Source: Saururus chinensis (Eukaryota > Streptophyta > Magnoliopsida > Piperales > Saururaceae). From it: 64,000 nt of DNA. Positions 25,232 to 36,720 of the stretch are shown here, piece by piece (within the stretch, counting starts at the first letter, position 1; each line of letters starts with the position of its first letter). Below the pieces are notes generated by a model. The model was not told where the DNA came from. It did no database searches and was given only the letters and a program-made list of their open reading frames with translations. Position numbers and translations under genes: made by a program. The DNA lies in contig CP141142.1 of the NCBI GenBank assembly GCA_035235625.1, forward strand, positions 33,366,995-33,430,994, read 5' to 3'.

Positions 25232-26662
25232 TGATAAGTATGAAATATATATCTATTTTATATGCCTTTTTACCTTATTTGCTAGTATAGATTAGGTTAA
25301 TTAAGAGTTAGTTATAGTTTATTTAGATTAACATAGAAATTAGTATTTTAGTTTAATTATTAATAATTTTATAGTTATTAATAGTTTAGATATGTATTTG
25401 AACAAAGTTGGGATTTTAATTATATTCTACATGTCTAAAATATGATATTTTATGTTTTATAGGTAAAGTGCGCTTATCGAGGTACTTGGACAATGTTTAG
25501 AATAATTCAAAATAGTCTTGACATGCTTTAAAGTGATTTGGACAACTTTTCGAAGTTATAAACAAGTTGAAAATTAATATGGACATGAAGAAAATCTTAA
25601 TGAACAGAATATGAACTGTCCAAAAAAATTGTCTAGATTGCAGAAACATTGTAGCCGTTCGAACGGGGTCACTTACCGTTTGAACGGGATAACATAATTT
25701 TGAAGCAAAACTCAATATAAGCGTTCGAAAGGGAATGCAGGGCGTTCGAACTGCATAACGTGCAATTTCCTGGTTTTAGCCAATTTTCAATCCTTTTCAT
25801 ATTGGACTTCTTCCTACAAATCTTATGCCTATAAAAAGACATATTTGGCTTGAAACAAGAGGATTCCAGTAGATTTTATGAAGAGAAAAATGAAGAAGAA
25901 GATGAAAGAGAACTCAAAGCTTTTAATGGAGATTCAAGTGCTTTCTTCTACAATGGAAGGCTAGACTTTTCTTTTACTTAGGAGTTGATGAAGCTATAAA
26001 TAAGTTTTAGTTTTAGTTTTTTTAATTTAGATCTCAGTTGTGAATGATGATAATTGTATGATATGGATTTCCTTTTTAATGGAAGAGCTTTTCATGTTTA
26101 TTCAAATTTATGTTGATTTATTATCTTGTAGATGATAGATTGATGTGGTTTTGATATTTGCATCAATTCTAATTTCTGTGATTTAGATGAGATGTTCATA
26201 CAATAGTTTTAATGTTCAGATAATTAATGACTTAGATGAGTTATACTAAGATTAGACGAGTCATGCCTATAGCTAGTTTAGTGTAGATGATTTGTGCTAT
26301 TGTTGAAGATAGTTTATGCCATGGAATTTAATTAATGATTCTTTCTGAAGTAATTCTAGCTTGTAGCTGAGAATACTTGTTCATATTCACACTAGATTTA
26401 GATTAAAAGTTAAGGAATTGTTGTGGTTTTATAGTGGATTCAATTTCCTAAGTAAATTTCATCATATTAATCTCTTGTTTTTAAACTAGTTGATCTCTTT
26501 CCTTTACTTAATTAAAGTTTAAGTTTGTTTTAGTTTTCAATCAACAAATTCTTCTTTAGATTTGGTAATAATTCATCCGTCCCTGAGGTTCGATAACCCT
26601 TAAATACTTATCCTAGTATAATTACCTTGTACACTTGCAAAGGGTTTAATTATAAATGATCA
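25232..26662. mobile_element. Solo LTR (about 1.43 kb) inside the copia protease
   Basis: It starts TGATAAGTATG and ends AAATGATCA (TG...CA, with TGAT/ATCA inverted termini). The flanks are ACACC (25227-25231) and ACACT (26663-26667), a 5-bp target duplication with one mismatch. Removing the insert and one duplicate copy reconnects the aspartic-protease motif region of the host copia element in frame. No internal retroviral domain lies inside, so it is a solo LTR. It contains several GTTCGAAC-type palindromes (25655-25755). The size suggests a Ty3/gypsy element of Athila/Tat type, but that is inference. Confidence 0.8.
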
Positions 26663-27335
26663 ACACTTGAGTCAACTACCCAACTAGCATCACAATTGGT
26701 TGCTAAGCATTCCTTCTCACAATCAATCATAATTACCAAATCATCCTGAATAACATTGATATCTTATTTACCCTTTTCATTGTTGTCTTTCCTTTTCTGA
26801 TCTTTCTTGAGTTTCCAACAGTCATTTTGAATATAACATGTCTTATCACAATAGTAGCACTTCAAGTTCTTTATAGACTTAGAATTGTTTCTACTATTGT
26901 CCCTTTTAAAATTGTCCTTGGTTTTTTATCAGCCCCTATTTCCCTTTAACATTAAGGCTTGAGACTCATAAGTTGACTTCAAAGACTTTCTTTTCAATTC
27001 TTCATTCAGCAGACTACTTGCCACTATGACCATTGTCAACTTCCCATCTGGAGTTGAATTGTTTAAGAAAATAACCAGTATTTCCCAACTGTCTGGCAAG
27101 GAACTAAGAAGTAGAATAGAGTAATCTTCATTTTGTCAAGTTGATTGATTATACTCTTCATTTTATTCAGGTATTCCCCAATACTGCCTCCATCCTTAAA
27201 TTTCGAATTAACCAATTTTTTTATCAGAAAAGTCTTGTTGCCTGCTATCTTTCTTTCACACACTTTAGCAAGCTCATCCCAAATTGCCTTTACAGACAAT
27301 TCATCACCTACATGGTGATACACAACTTCGTTCAC
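26663..27335 (-). pseudogene. Copia gag and zinc knuckle, protease 5' end
   Basis: The open segment 27335-27063 matches the UBN2-type gag (VKAIWDELAKVCE, KLVNSKFKDGGSIGEYLN). At about 26860-26818 the CCHC knuckle reads CYYCDKTCYIQNDC, in which the expected His is Tyr. Closer to 26670 the WVVDS protease start is legible. Confidence 0.8.
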
Positions 27336-27430
27336 CTACTATTTCAAATAAGCCATAACCTTCCGATCTAATCTTCTCCTATTTAGGTCCTCTATATAAT
27401 TAGTTATTATACCTAGCTATTGATAGACTT

Positions 27431-27510
27431 TCAATCTGATAGGTTAGTCTCAGACAAATATATCCTCATCTAATAAAGGTGCCATCTTCTTAGATAAAAT
27501 TTTACTCTTT

Positions 27511-27541
<31 letters not shown>

Positions 27542-27685
27542 TTTTTAATCAATGACACAGAAACATTTCAACACGCACTCTGCCAGTTTTTAAGATATAC
27601 TAAATTCAATCTGATAGGTTAGTCTCAGACAAATATATCCTCATCTAATAAAGGTGCCATCTTCTTAGATAAAATTTTACTCTTT

Positions 27686-27737
<52 letters not shown>

Positions 27738-27800
27738 TTTCTAATCAATGACACAGAAACATTTCAACACGCACTCTGTCAGTTTTTAAGATATACTAAA
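27431..27800. repeat. Tandem duplication (175 and about 195 bp) with embedded (AAT)n
   Basis: The unit beginning TCAATCTGATAGGTTAGTCT at 27431 is repeated at 27606 with almost no base changes. The copies differ mainly in the length of their (AAT)n tracts (about 27512-27541 versus 27690-27737). The duplicate covers the start region of the copia gag. Confidence 0.92.
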
Positions 27801-28324
27801 TTGTTTAGCTTCTCAATTCCAGTTAATCTTCATCCCAAGATGTAAGAGGTGCCACTCATGTCTTTGATATTAAATTAGGTTTCTAATAATCTAACAAGGG
27901 TAAATTTATCTTAATAGAATATCATCTACATATAGTGTGAACAACATAAATATACTTCATTCAAAGGGTGGACATAATGATTATAATATATAATCTATAT
28001 TTTGGGCTCAAAGGGCCAAGCTTGCGAGTGACCCAACTCAAACTGCTTTGGCTCGGATATAAGTCTCGTTTTTACCATATAAATATATCAAGATTATAAA
28101 GCTTAGTGCATTTTACATAAATATAGTATATTCTAATATATTTATTATTTAATTTATATTATAATAAATGAATATCAAAGGAGTCAAGCTGGAGCCAACA
28201 TAGAGCAAAGTTTTTAATTAAGCTTGTAAAATTCAGCTTTGTTTAGCTCGGTATCACCATAACTTTTGCCAATCTGTATACGGTTTCCTAGTTCTCTTTT
28301 AACAAAATTACTTGTACCTTTGAT
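27801..28324. other. Gene-free stretch
   Basis: Nothing recognised apart from short aagctcggct-type repeats related to the hAT-like MITE remnants. Confidence 0.5.
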
Positions 28325-28326
28325 AG

Positions 28327-29044
28327 GGAAAATGATAATGCTACACTTAATTTGTACAACAAATTCTTACACAAATAAGGTGGTGGGTGTTTTTTGGACA
28401 AAGAAAATGTGAATGTTGTGTCCCGCTACACTCATGCCTTATTAGTATGATTATTTTACTAATATTGCCCCCTTAATGCTTAGATGATTTAATTGCTTAT
28501 GTTTTGATTAAGTAGGATGAACGAGTGTAATTAGTTGTTTAAGGGCAGCTGTAGCAGGGTGCGCTGTGTACTTGCAAGGCCTTTGGCCAATGTTAGGGAT
28601 AATGAAGAACTAATTCCTCTCTCTATATCTCTCTCCTTGCATCACACCCCTTTCTTCCTCTTTTGGCCATCCCCTTGCAGGGTCCGACTTAAAGACCCCA
28701 AATCCCTTCGTTCGCCCCCCCACCCCCCCTACAGTACTTCTATCCTATTTCTCCATGAGCTACATCAGTGGACTATATCAAACCACTTTTACTATGACTA
28801 ATAATAACTCTACTCTTTTTTTCCAACAAAACTTTACATAAGATTTGATTGGACATAGAGAAATGGACCTCACATGACAAATAAGGCGATCACTTTTCAT
28901 AATCCAATCAAAACTAAGTGAAAGGTTTTATTAAACAAAAAAAATATAAGTAAGAAAACCATTATCCTTTTATCCAACAAAAACTTGCCATTTCATTTAT
29001 GCATAAATTTTATATACAAATTTAGTGTAGAGTTATCAGCTTTC
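28327..29044. mobile_element. Non-autonomous DNA transposon with about 40-bp terminal inverted repeats
   Basis: The left end GGAAAATGATAATGCTACAC (28327 on) is the imperfect reverse complement of the right end (about 29000-29044, containing AGTGTAGAGTTATCAGC). The arms extend through an AATTTGTA phrase. The interior (about 630 bp) has no recognised coding sequence. It ends about 300 bp before the CASPL start codon. Confidence 0.6.
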
Positions 29045-29340
29045 ATCAATATATAGGGATATATATATATATATCTCGAATCTCGGACTTGGACGTGGAC
29101 AATCAATCCAATCATATGACCATTTCATGCTCTTTACGCACAATCCAAGCATACGACCATTTCATGGTTCTATTGCCGGATCTGTTCGTTTCCTTTCTTG
29201 CCAAGACAACAACATCCTAGCTGTTAAATAACTGTCTCGCTTTCCTGTTCATTTACTGTACTTAGAATACTACTGCCTCTTCCTCTCCGCCCTCTGTACC
29301 TCTCCCCAACGAACACGAAAACAACAAATTTGGAGACGAA
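29045..29340 (+). promoter_or_regulatory. Upstream region of the CASPL gene
   Basis: A TATATATATATA run at 29058-29074 could serve as a TATA element, followed by a C/T-rich leader up to the ATG. The transcription start is not known. Confidence 0.35.
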
Positions 29341-32300
29341 ATGGCCGCACCTGTGGCGCCGGATTCTGGAGGGATCAAGCTGAAGCCACCTCCAGGCATG
29401 GCAACGCCGAGCCGGGCGCCACCGCCGGACGTTGAGAATCAGGCACCAGCAACCACTGCCGTCTCTTCAATTGTCAACAAATGGAAAAGGGAAGATATGT
29501 TGAAGAGGGGCAGTCTGGTACTGAGGGGCGCTGGCCTTGTCTTCTCCTTGCTTGCTTTGGTGGTCATGGCTTCCAACAAGCATGGTGGCTGGATGAATTT
29601 CGATAAGTACGAAGAGTACAGGTGATTTATACTCCCAAAACAGAGGTGTAACTTTTGATTCCAATTTGATCGAAATTGGATGTGGGCACGTGAGGTCTTA
29701 AGCCTCTGATTTGGTTTGTTTGCAATTTTATGAAATGGGTATCCAGAATTTGATCAAATTGAAGAGAATTCGGATGGACTTGATCAAGGCTTTGACATTC
29801 TCCATCTAAAAGTCTTATAAGGAGCTCCAATGTTTCAATTCAATTTACACTGCACAATTCAAATTGGATCATATAATTATTAATTGGTTTGATTAATGAT
29901 AAGTATTTTTGTTATAGAATGGATAATTGATCCAAATCTGCAGGTACTTGCTGGCCATATCAATTGTTGCATTCCTCTACACGGCAGGCCAAATCGGACG
30001 CCATATTCGCCGGCTGTCATCGGGAAATGACGTCATTCCTCCGGAGTTCTCCGGTTTTGTCGATTTCTTTGGTGACCAGGTCCATTACTGTCTTCTCATT
30101 AAACCTAATTCTACATAATCAATGAGTTCGATACTTCTATTCCATTGCTAGCATTTAATTTAAATTTGGATTTTATGATTTGGTGGGCTTTGACTTATTA
30201 GATGGGCTTCCTCTTATCCATGGTAGGCTGGGTGTCTTTGTTCCACTCTAATTACAAAAATACCCTTCTTATTTTATGCTTTAGGCTAGGAAAACAATAT
30301 TTATAATCCAAAAACTCACACTTCATTTTTAATTAGACAAAACAAGGGAGCCCAAGTGAATTTTATGTAAGGTTCTTATATTTTGTCTAATTAAAACTCA
30401 TAAATTTTTATTATAAGTTTTTTGTGTATATCACTATCGGTTTGCTTGTAGCCCTCGCTAAATGCTGGTGGCGTGGCTTATCCATCATAATAAAAGATTG
30501 CAAGCAGAAAACGCCAACCTTATAACCGGAAGCAACACAATAAAATCTTAATTTGGTGTAATTAAGATTAACAAAGAAAGAGTAGGCTGAACGTACTCTC
30601 ATATATGTAATTTCTTTTCTGAAAACATCATATTCAACTTGTCTAGCATGGCAAGCAATTGCCAACTTTCATGCTTCACGTATCTCCCAACCTTCCTGGC
30701 TGCCCGGACGATGCATTTCATGTTTATCTTTGCATATGACAGCTTTTTTGTCAGATACGTCCGTGCCATACGTCATTCCCTTATACAGTGAGTTTTTATA
30801 TATAAAATTATATGAAGCAAAAAGTTAAGATATACCGGGCTGCATGCACATCGGCGTGAACCTACATCGTGTGATCTCGGATCAGGGAAATGGATCAAGA
30901 CTTGCATCCCAGTAAATACGATAGTGATATTCCCGTAACGAAAATATTTATAAAAATTTAAATAAATATTTTGATTAGATTTTACAAATAGGCCTCACAC
31001 AAAGTTTATATAAGGTTTTTTATCTAAATTAATTAAAATTTATGTATAAGTTTTTGATGAGTACTTTTGATATAAAAATATTATTTTTTAATAAATTTTA
31101 CAAACCGCATTGACCCAAATGCTTTTGGTGCATGTGTATGGGGCAGATAAAGAATACTCTTATATGAAATATACCCAAAATCACAACAACTACCTAAAAG
31201 GGCCTTAGACTCAACTTAGGTAAGTTTTTATTAGAGTTGTAATTAGGTAAGTTTTTAGTGACTTATCTTTTAATTATGTGGCAAGAGCTAAAGGTGCTAA
31301 AGCAAGCTCGTAAGTTTGACTCGACTTGTGTTCAACTTGGCATGGCTTAAGTTCAAGCTCAAACTCGAAATTAGTCAACTCATGCTCAATCATGACTATG
31401 CTTGTTTGATTCACTTTGAAGCTTGATAAAAGCTTGTATTTATAGTATTTAAATATAGATTTCATGTCATCCACATTTCAAACTCCTTTTATATATAGTA
31501 TATGCTCCCTCTGTCCTATATTAATAGCCACATTTAAAAAAATAGCAGTTATTATTGAATAATGAAACCTACACCTAAGAGAAAGAAAAATAAGATTATA
31601 ATACTTTTTTTAACTACCCAACCACTTAAATTGTACCAAATAAAGCTATTAATATGAAACAATTTTTTTTGTCAAATGATGCTATTAATTTAGGATAGAG
31701 GGAGTATCATTTTTTTACTTTTTTTATGTATTATATAAGTAATACTTATCACATGAGAATTAAGACTATTTTTTGACTTCTACAAATTCAAAGTAATTAA
31801 AACATACATATAATCTTTCCATTATGTGTTAATAGTGTGGGATTAGAAATTTAAAATAAACTAATATTAGTTTATTTAATCCATACCTTGAATATGAGCA
31901 AAGTATGAATTGGTTTGATGTGTTAGGCGTCACAATATTTATATCTCTCTACTAAAAATATATATTATATAATGATAATTGTAAATAATGATTATAAAAT
32001 TAAGCTAGCTTACAAGCTAACACAAATCTATTTGATTCGACTCGAATTCTAAGTTGAAATTTCAAGCCCATGCCAAATCAACATAAAGCTCGACTTGACT
32101 TAGCTCATTAGCACGCGGGGGGGGGGGGGGGGGGTAGTATTAAGTCAACTTGATAAATTTTATATTAAGTTTAATTTTTTAGAAAGCCCATTTTTGTGGG
32201 CCACGTCAAATAGGGGCATGTGATCAAGGGGGATAAATGATAAATCATATGAAAAAGAGATTAATACATTTTAGGTAAACTTTGATAAGTGAAATTTGTT

Positions 32301-33589
32301 AATCAAGGCTGGTCAAACTTTCACCCTTAAATCAATGGCTTAAATTTAATGTGAATTAAATAAATGATCCTACGTCTTAATATAACCTCAAACTTTGTAG
32401 ACGTACATATTTAAATAAGATATTTAAATCCTAATTGGTTATGTACTATGTACAAATCTAGACACCAAAATTAGAGAATGTAATCTCAACTATTGATTTA
32501 ATTGTGAGATTGAAGCGCCATGATGAATAGGGCCCATATGTCCAAATGGGCCAAAAATTTCTGTCCCCATATTTTTTTATAATACTTTTTTTATTTTCTT
32601 TAGTCTCACGCTCAACAAATAATGGTAAGATCTATTTTTTGAAAATCAACCTGATAAATTCTTTATCAAGTTGACTTGAACTTACATTTTTTCATATATA
32701 TATATATACATACACACACACATACACACACATGAAAAGAAACAAATATCATTAATCTCTTACTAAAAAAATGTGTGTTTCAGGTCATGGTTGGGTACTG
32801 AACTAGAAACCAAAATTTGCTTGGGAAGTAGTAACCCTGATCATTAGCCGTCAATCGCACTCTGGCAGTACATAATTAATTAGGTGGATGATGACTATTA
32901 AAATGAGGGATGCCACTTGGGCTGGGTATATGGTAAAACTCGACCCAACCCTAATGAGTTGGGTTTGCGTTTTCGAATTTAACCCGAATAGTTATTCTAG
33001 TTAGATTCGGGTTTAACATTTCTTAAATGGTATCGGATTTGAGTTTGACAAAGCCTAACCTGAATAAGGTTATAAATATAATTTTTTTTTATTTGGATAA
33101 AACCCGACCCTAATGGGTCTGATTTGGGTTTTCAAATTCAACCCAAATAGTTATTTGTATCGAATTTAAATTTATCATTTCTTAAATAATATTGGGTTCA
33201 GATTTGGCAAAACTCAACCTAAACCTAACCCGGTGACATCCCTAGTTAAAACCAATTTGGACAGTATCAAATTTAGAAAACTTTGTCAACGAATAAATAT
33301 TATTCTAATGTTCAGGCTTCAAACAACATTATCCTATGTAGCAATTTATTTCTTTTTTGCTTGCATTGATCATACTGAGAATGATTTATATCTACAGCTT
33401 GTTGCTTACCTACTGATGTCAGCATTATCGGCGGCGGCAGCTTTAACCACAAATATGCGAGAGGGATCAGATAACATGTTTACTGATACTTCTGCTGCAG
33501 CTATTAGTATGGCATTTTTCGCTTTCCTGTCTTTGGCTTTATCAGCACTAATATCAGGATTCAAGCTTTCTAACCGTTCATATATATGA
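29341..33589 (+). CDS. CASPL4-like: CASP-like membrane protein (CASPL4 type), three exons
   Basis: Exons 29341-29621, 29944-30079 and 33398-33589 join in frame (phases 2 and 0, all GT-AG) to give 202 residues, the usual CASPL size. The family (DUF588) comprises four-helix plasma-membrane proteins related to the Casparian strip scaffold proteins and to MARVEL proteins; most CASPLs have no settled function. Helices: about 59-78, 95-112, 140-156 and 172-193. R62 in helix 1 and D138 at the start of helix 3 are the conserved charged pair of the family. The cytosolic N-terminus (1-45) is Pro/Ala-rich. The phrases MASNKHG, DFFGDQ and AAISMAFFAF before an ISG(F/Y)KLSN tail are typical of clade 4. Intron 1 is 322 bp and intron 2 is 3318 bp and repeat-filled. 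The orthologue within clade 4 is uncertain. Confidence 0.9.
30080..31500. other. CASPL intron 2, first half
   Basis: AT-rich with no coding signal. Short related phrases (atgtaaggt-ctt, ctaattaaaactcata, then ataagttttt) occur at 30360-30425 and 31005-31060, probably remnants of one repeat family. Confidence 0.5.
31503..31704. mobile_element. Stowaway MITE in CASPL intron 2
   Basis: The left end GCTCCCTCTGTCCTATATTA and the right end ATTTAGGATAGAGGGAG are inverted repeats ending in CTATTAAT phrases. TA flanks lie at 31501-31502 and 31705-31706. About 202 bp. Confidence 0.85.
31705..32905. other. CASPL intron 2, middle
   Basis: No coding signal. It contains an 18-base G homopolymer (32117-32134), agctcgact/aagctcg repeat remnants (31310-31400 and 32020-32110) and a (TA)n/(CA)n run at about 32694-32732. 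Confidence 0.6.
32117..32134 (+). repeat. G18 homopolymer
   Basis: Eighteen consecutive guanines preceded by GCACGC. The exact length may be a sequencing estimate. Confidence 0.9.
32908..33244. mobile_element. hAT-like MITE with internal direct repeat, in CASPL intron 2
   Basis: The ends AGGGATGCCACTTGGG and CCCGGTGACATCCCT are inverted. The interior has two direct copies (about 145 bp each) of an aaa-ctcgaccc...gggtttg...aacccgaatagttatt...catttcttaaat series. Related copies lie at 3590, 4220 and 10770. The element ends about 150 bp before exon 3, so it may be present in the pre-mRNA. The target duplication is not clear. Confidence 0.6.
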
Positions 33590-34474
33590 GAAAGCGTACT
33601 CTGTTGTTCTTATGTATCTACCATGTTGTCCTTCTTATCCAATTAATTGATGTATAAATACAATTTTCTCTTTTCATTTTTGACATATTCATGAGTATTT
33701 ATATATTTACGATTACGAATAATGAGCTGAGTGCTGCTCACGTGTACTAACTCATGGCTACTCGTTAGCATGCACTTGAATTGAGCACTTGGCCATTGTC
33801 CGAAATTCTGCTGCATACCTTTTATTTTATATAATTTTAACCAACAGTAGAACATATCCTAATCCCTACATTCTAATTTTAATATAATTTTTTAAAATCA
33901 CCATTTAAAATAACACCATTTAATTTTTAATATGATTTTTTTCATAACATTGTTTTATTTTTAAGTACCAAAATTTATTAACTAATTTTAACAAAAGTAT
34001 ATTTTCTTGTCATTTTATCTCACTGTGTATGCAATTCTGCAATATGGCAAGTCACAGAAATTTCACAACAGCCCTAAGAGTGGCTTTCTTTGGGAAGCGC
34101 AAAATATTTGTCAGTTACCAATATATATTGAGACATGTCAATATGACTTCGGCCTCATGCAGGACCACGAGGCATCCCTAGCTGTCAAATTTCAAACTAA
34201 TAGAACGTGATACTTAGGGGCAAGAAACCCAAATTTCAAACTAATAGCGCATGATACTTAGGGGGCAGGAAGCCCTTGGGTAATACGTACCGTCAATTTC
34301 AATTTGACTATTCAAGATGCCTTAACTCACGCGGATGGGCATGAACCTAGGTTTATGTAAACTATATATGATATAAATTGACATAAGGTTAACCTTACGT
34401 AAGTTTTTGTGAAGTTTATTTTTTACATGTGTGATTTGTCAATATTTGTAAAGTGTGCATTAATCCTACCTGAT
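33590..34474. other. CASPL downstream flank
   Basis: The first 100-200 bp probably hold the 3' UTR. Beyond that I see no gene. A short direct repeat (aatttcaaactaatag...tgatacttagggg) lies at 34187-34265. Confidence 0.5.
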
Positions 34475-34839
34475 AGGCACTTTAATAAATTGTAGTATTA
34501 GTGACACTTAAAAAGTGTAGATAAAACTGTCGTCACTATTACTTATTAGCGATGCTTATTATTAAGTGTCGTTAAGAGTCTAACATTAGCGATGTTTAGA
34601 TAAGTGTAACTAAATAGTTTTTTTTTGTGACACATAGACAAGCGTCGCTAATAATAATAAAAAATTTAAAATAAAATTTTGAATAAAATAATAAAAAAAT
34701 GTTGCTAATAAAAAAAATTAATTTTCTATTAGCGACGCATATAAGAAAAAAAACACAGAAAGTCTTTAGCGACGCTTTCCACAAGCGTTGCTAATGACTT
34801 AAAAAATTATAAAAAAATAGCCCGCCAGCGGGAGATACT

Positions 34840-35400
34840 AAGGTGGGGGTGCCCAAGGAGAGGGTCGATGTGGTGTCGGATTCTGGCCCCTGAGCCCCCT
34901 CATCCAGTCTGTTGACCGGAGGGGGGGGACCAAGTGTATGGGAGGAGCGTTGGGGAGAGGAGGGGGGGAGGAGAGTGGGGAGCTGGATTCCGGCTCCCAT
35001 AGCCCCTTCCTCCGGTCTGTTGACCGGAGGAGGGGGAAACCAAGAGCAAACAAAGAGGGGGAGTGAGGATCGCTGGGAAGAGAGGGGAGGGGGGTGGAGG
35101 GGGAACCGGGGGGAGAGAGAGAGGGGAAAGAGAGAGGAGGCTGGTCGCCGTGGTGGAGGTCACCGAGGAACCATCGTAAGGGAGGAGGGCATCGCCGGGG
35201 TGGGGGGCGGTCGCTGGGGGCCATCGTCAAGGGGGAGGACAATGTTCAGTGGGAGGGGCGGGGGCTTAAAAAGACCGGCATAGGCGAAATTCGCCTGCAA
35301 GGGGAATTTTCGTCCGTGTGCAAAATTTTCCATCACAGGGAAATTTTGCCCGCGCACAAAATTTCCCCGCGAGTGTTTTTTGCGACGCTTCTAGAGGAAG
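34840..35400. repeat. GC-rich subterminal block of the CACTA element
   Basis: It contains two copies, about 110 bp apart, of a GTCTGTTGACCGGAGG phrase with purine-rich tails, and a run of AAATTTTGCCCGCGCAC/AAATTTCCCCGCG phrases ending at a GCGACGCTTC motif. The long ORFs on both strands are compositional. Confidence 0.6.
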
Positions 35401-35414
35401 TGTCGCAAGAAGTT

Positions 35415-35816
35415 TAAAAGAGGGAGAGGGAGAGAGAGGGGGAAAGAGGAGAGAGAGGGGAGAGAGGAGAGAGAGGAGAGAGAGGGGGGAGAGAGGAGAG
35501 AGAGAGGAAGGGAGAGAGAGGAAGGGAGAGAGGAGAGTGAGAGAGGAAGAGAGAGAGTGAGGAGGAGAGAGAGGTGGAGAGGAGAGAGAGAAGAGAGGTG
35601 GGGAGAGAGAGGAGAGGAAAGAGAGGGAGAGAGAGGAAGGGAGAGAGGGAGAAAGAGGAGAGGAGAGAGAGGGGAGAGAGAGGATAGGAGAGAGAGGAGA
35701 GAGAGAGGAAGGGAGAGAGGGAGAGAAAGAGAAAGAGGGAGGAGAGAGAGAGGAGGGGAGAGAGGGGAGAGAGAGTGGGAGGAGAGAGGGGAGATAGAGG
35801 AAGAAGAGAGGAAAGA
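35415..35816. repeat. About 400-bp homopurine (GA/GGA) tract
   Basis: Almost pure GAGAGG-type sequence on the plus strand, ending in aggaaagatt. Pyrimidine tracts of complementary type follow at 35991-36085, 36231-36310 and 36489-36720. Confidence 0.95.
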
Positions 35817-35829
35817 TTATTTTTAACAA

Positions 35830-36720
35830 ATTTTTTTTTAAAATGTACTAGCGACGCATACTAATCAGAGTTAGTAGTGATGCATACTAATCATAGTTAG
35901 TAGTGGCGCATACTAATAAGAGTTAATAACGACTCATATGTATATGTGTCGCTACTACGTTTGTTTTATAAAAAAAATTGTTAAAAATAATCTCTCCTCT
36001 CTCTCTTATCTCCTCTCTCTCTCCCTCCCTCCTTCCCTCTCTCTTCCTCTTTCTATCTCCCCTCTCTCTCTTCCTCTCTCTTTTCTATTAATTTTTTAAA
36101 AATAAAAAACACTATTTATGACGCATAAAACCATGTAGTAGGGATGTAGTAGTAGCGACACATACATCTATGAGTCGCTAATAAAGTTTTTTTATAATTT
36201 TTTTTAAAATAATTTATAATTAAAAAACAATTCCTCTCTCTCTCTCTGCACTTACTCTCTCTCTTCCTCTCTCCACTCTCTCTCCCTCCCTCCCTTTCTC
36301 TTCCTCTATCTTTTCTATTAATTTTTTAAAAATTAAAAATACTATTCATGACACATAAATATATGCGTCGCTACTACACTATGTAGATACATAGGTGTAT
36401 ACATCGCTACTACCTCACCTATGCGTCACTAATAAAGGTTTTTATATTATTTTAAATTTTTTTAAAATAATTTATAATTAAAAAATAATTCTTCTCTCTC
36501 TCCTCTTCCTCTCTCTACACACTCTCTCTCTCTTCCTCTCTCCCTTCTTTCTCTCACCCCCTTTCTTCTCTCTGTCCTCATTCTCTGTCTACCCTCTCTC
36601 CCCTCTTTCTCTGTCTTCTCTCTCCACTCTTTCCCTCTCCTCTCTCCCCTGATCTCCTCTCTCTTGTCTCTCCCTCCCTCCCTCTCTCTTCCTTTCTCTC
36701 CTCCTTTCTCTTTCTCTTTG
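35830..36720. repeat. Three modules alternating GCGACGC-type motifs with CT tracts
   Basis: Each module of about 230-400 bp has gcgac/gtcgcta motifs, then an aaaataatttataattaaaaa spacer, then a CTCTCC-rich tract and a TTCTATTAATTTTTTAAAAA join. They begin near 35830, 36085 and 36315. These look like tandem amplification of CACTA subterminal sequence. Confidence 0.7.

Larger units (their letters stand above)
22915..27496 (-). mobile_element. Ty1/copia retrotransposon relic (gag-PR-INT-RT) with nested solo LTR
   Basis: Read on the minus strand the domains come in Ty1/copia order: gag (27496-26800), protease and GAG-pre-integrase (about 26700-24690, split by the solo LTR), integrase (24680-24192) and reverse transcriptase (about 23400-22915). 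In-frame stops and frameshifts occur throughout, so it is inactive. The likely gag start is an ATG near 27485, or its duplicate near 27660. RNase H and both copia LTRs could not be found. AT-rich indel drift and a tandem duplication mark the 5' end. Confidence 0.85.

Noticed and set aside
34838-35829. Long Pro/Ser/Leu-rich (minus) and Gly/Glu/Arg-rich (plus) ORFs up to 187 codons
   Set aside because: They come from homopurine and GC-rich low-complexity DNA inside a CACTA element.
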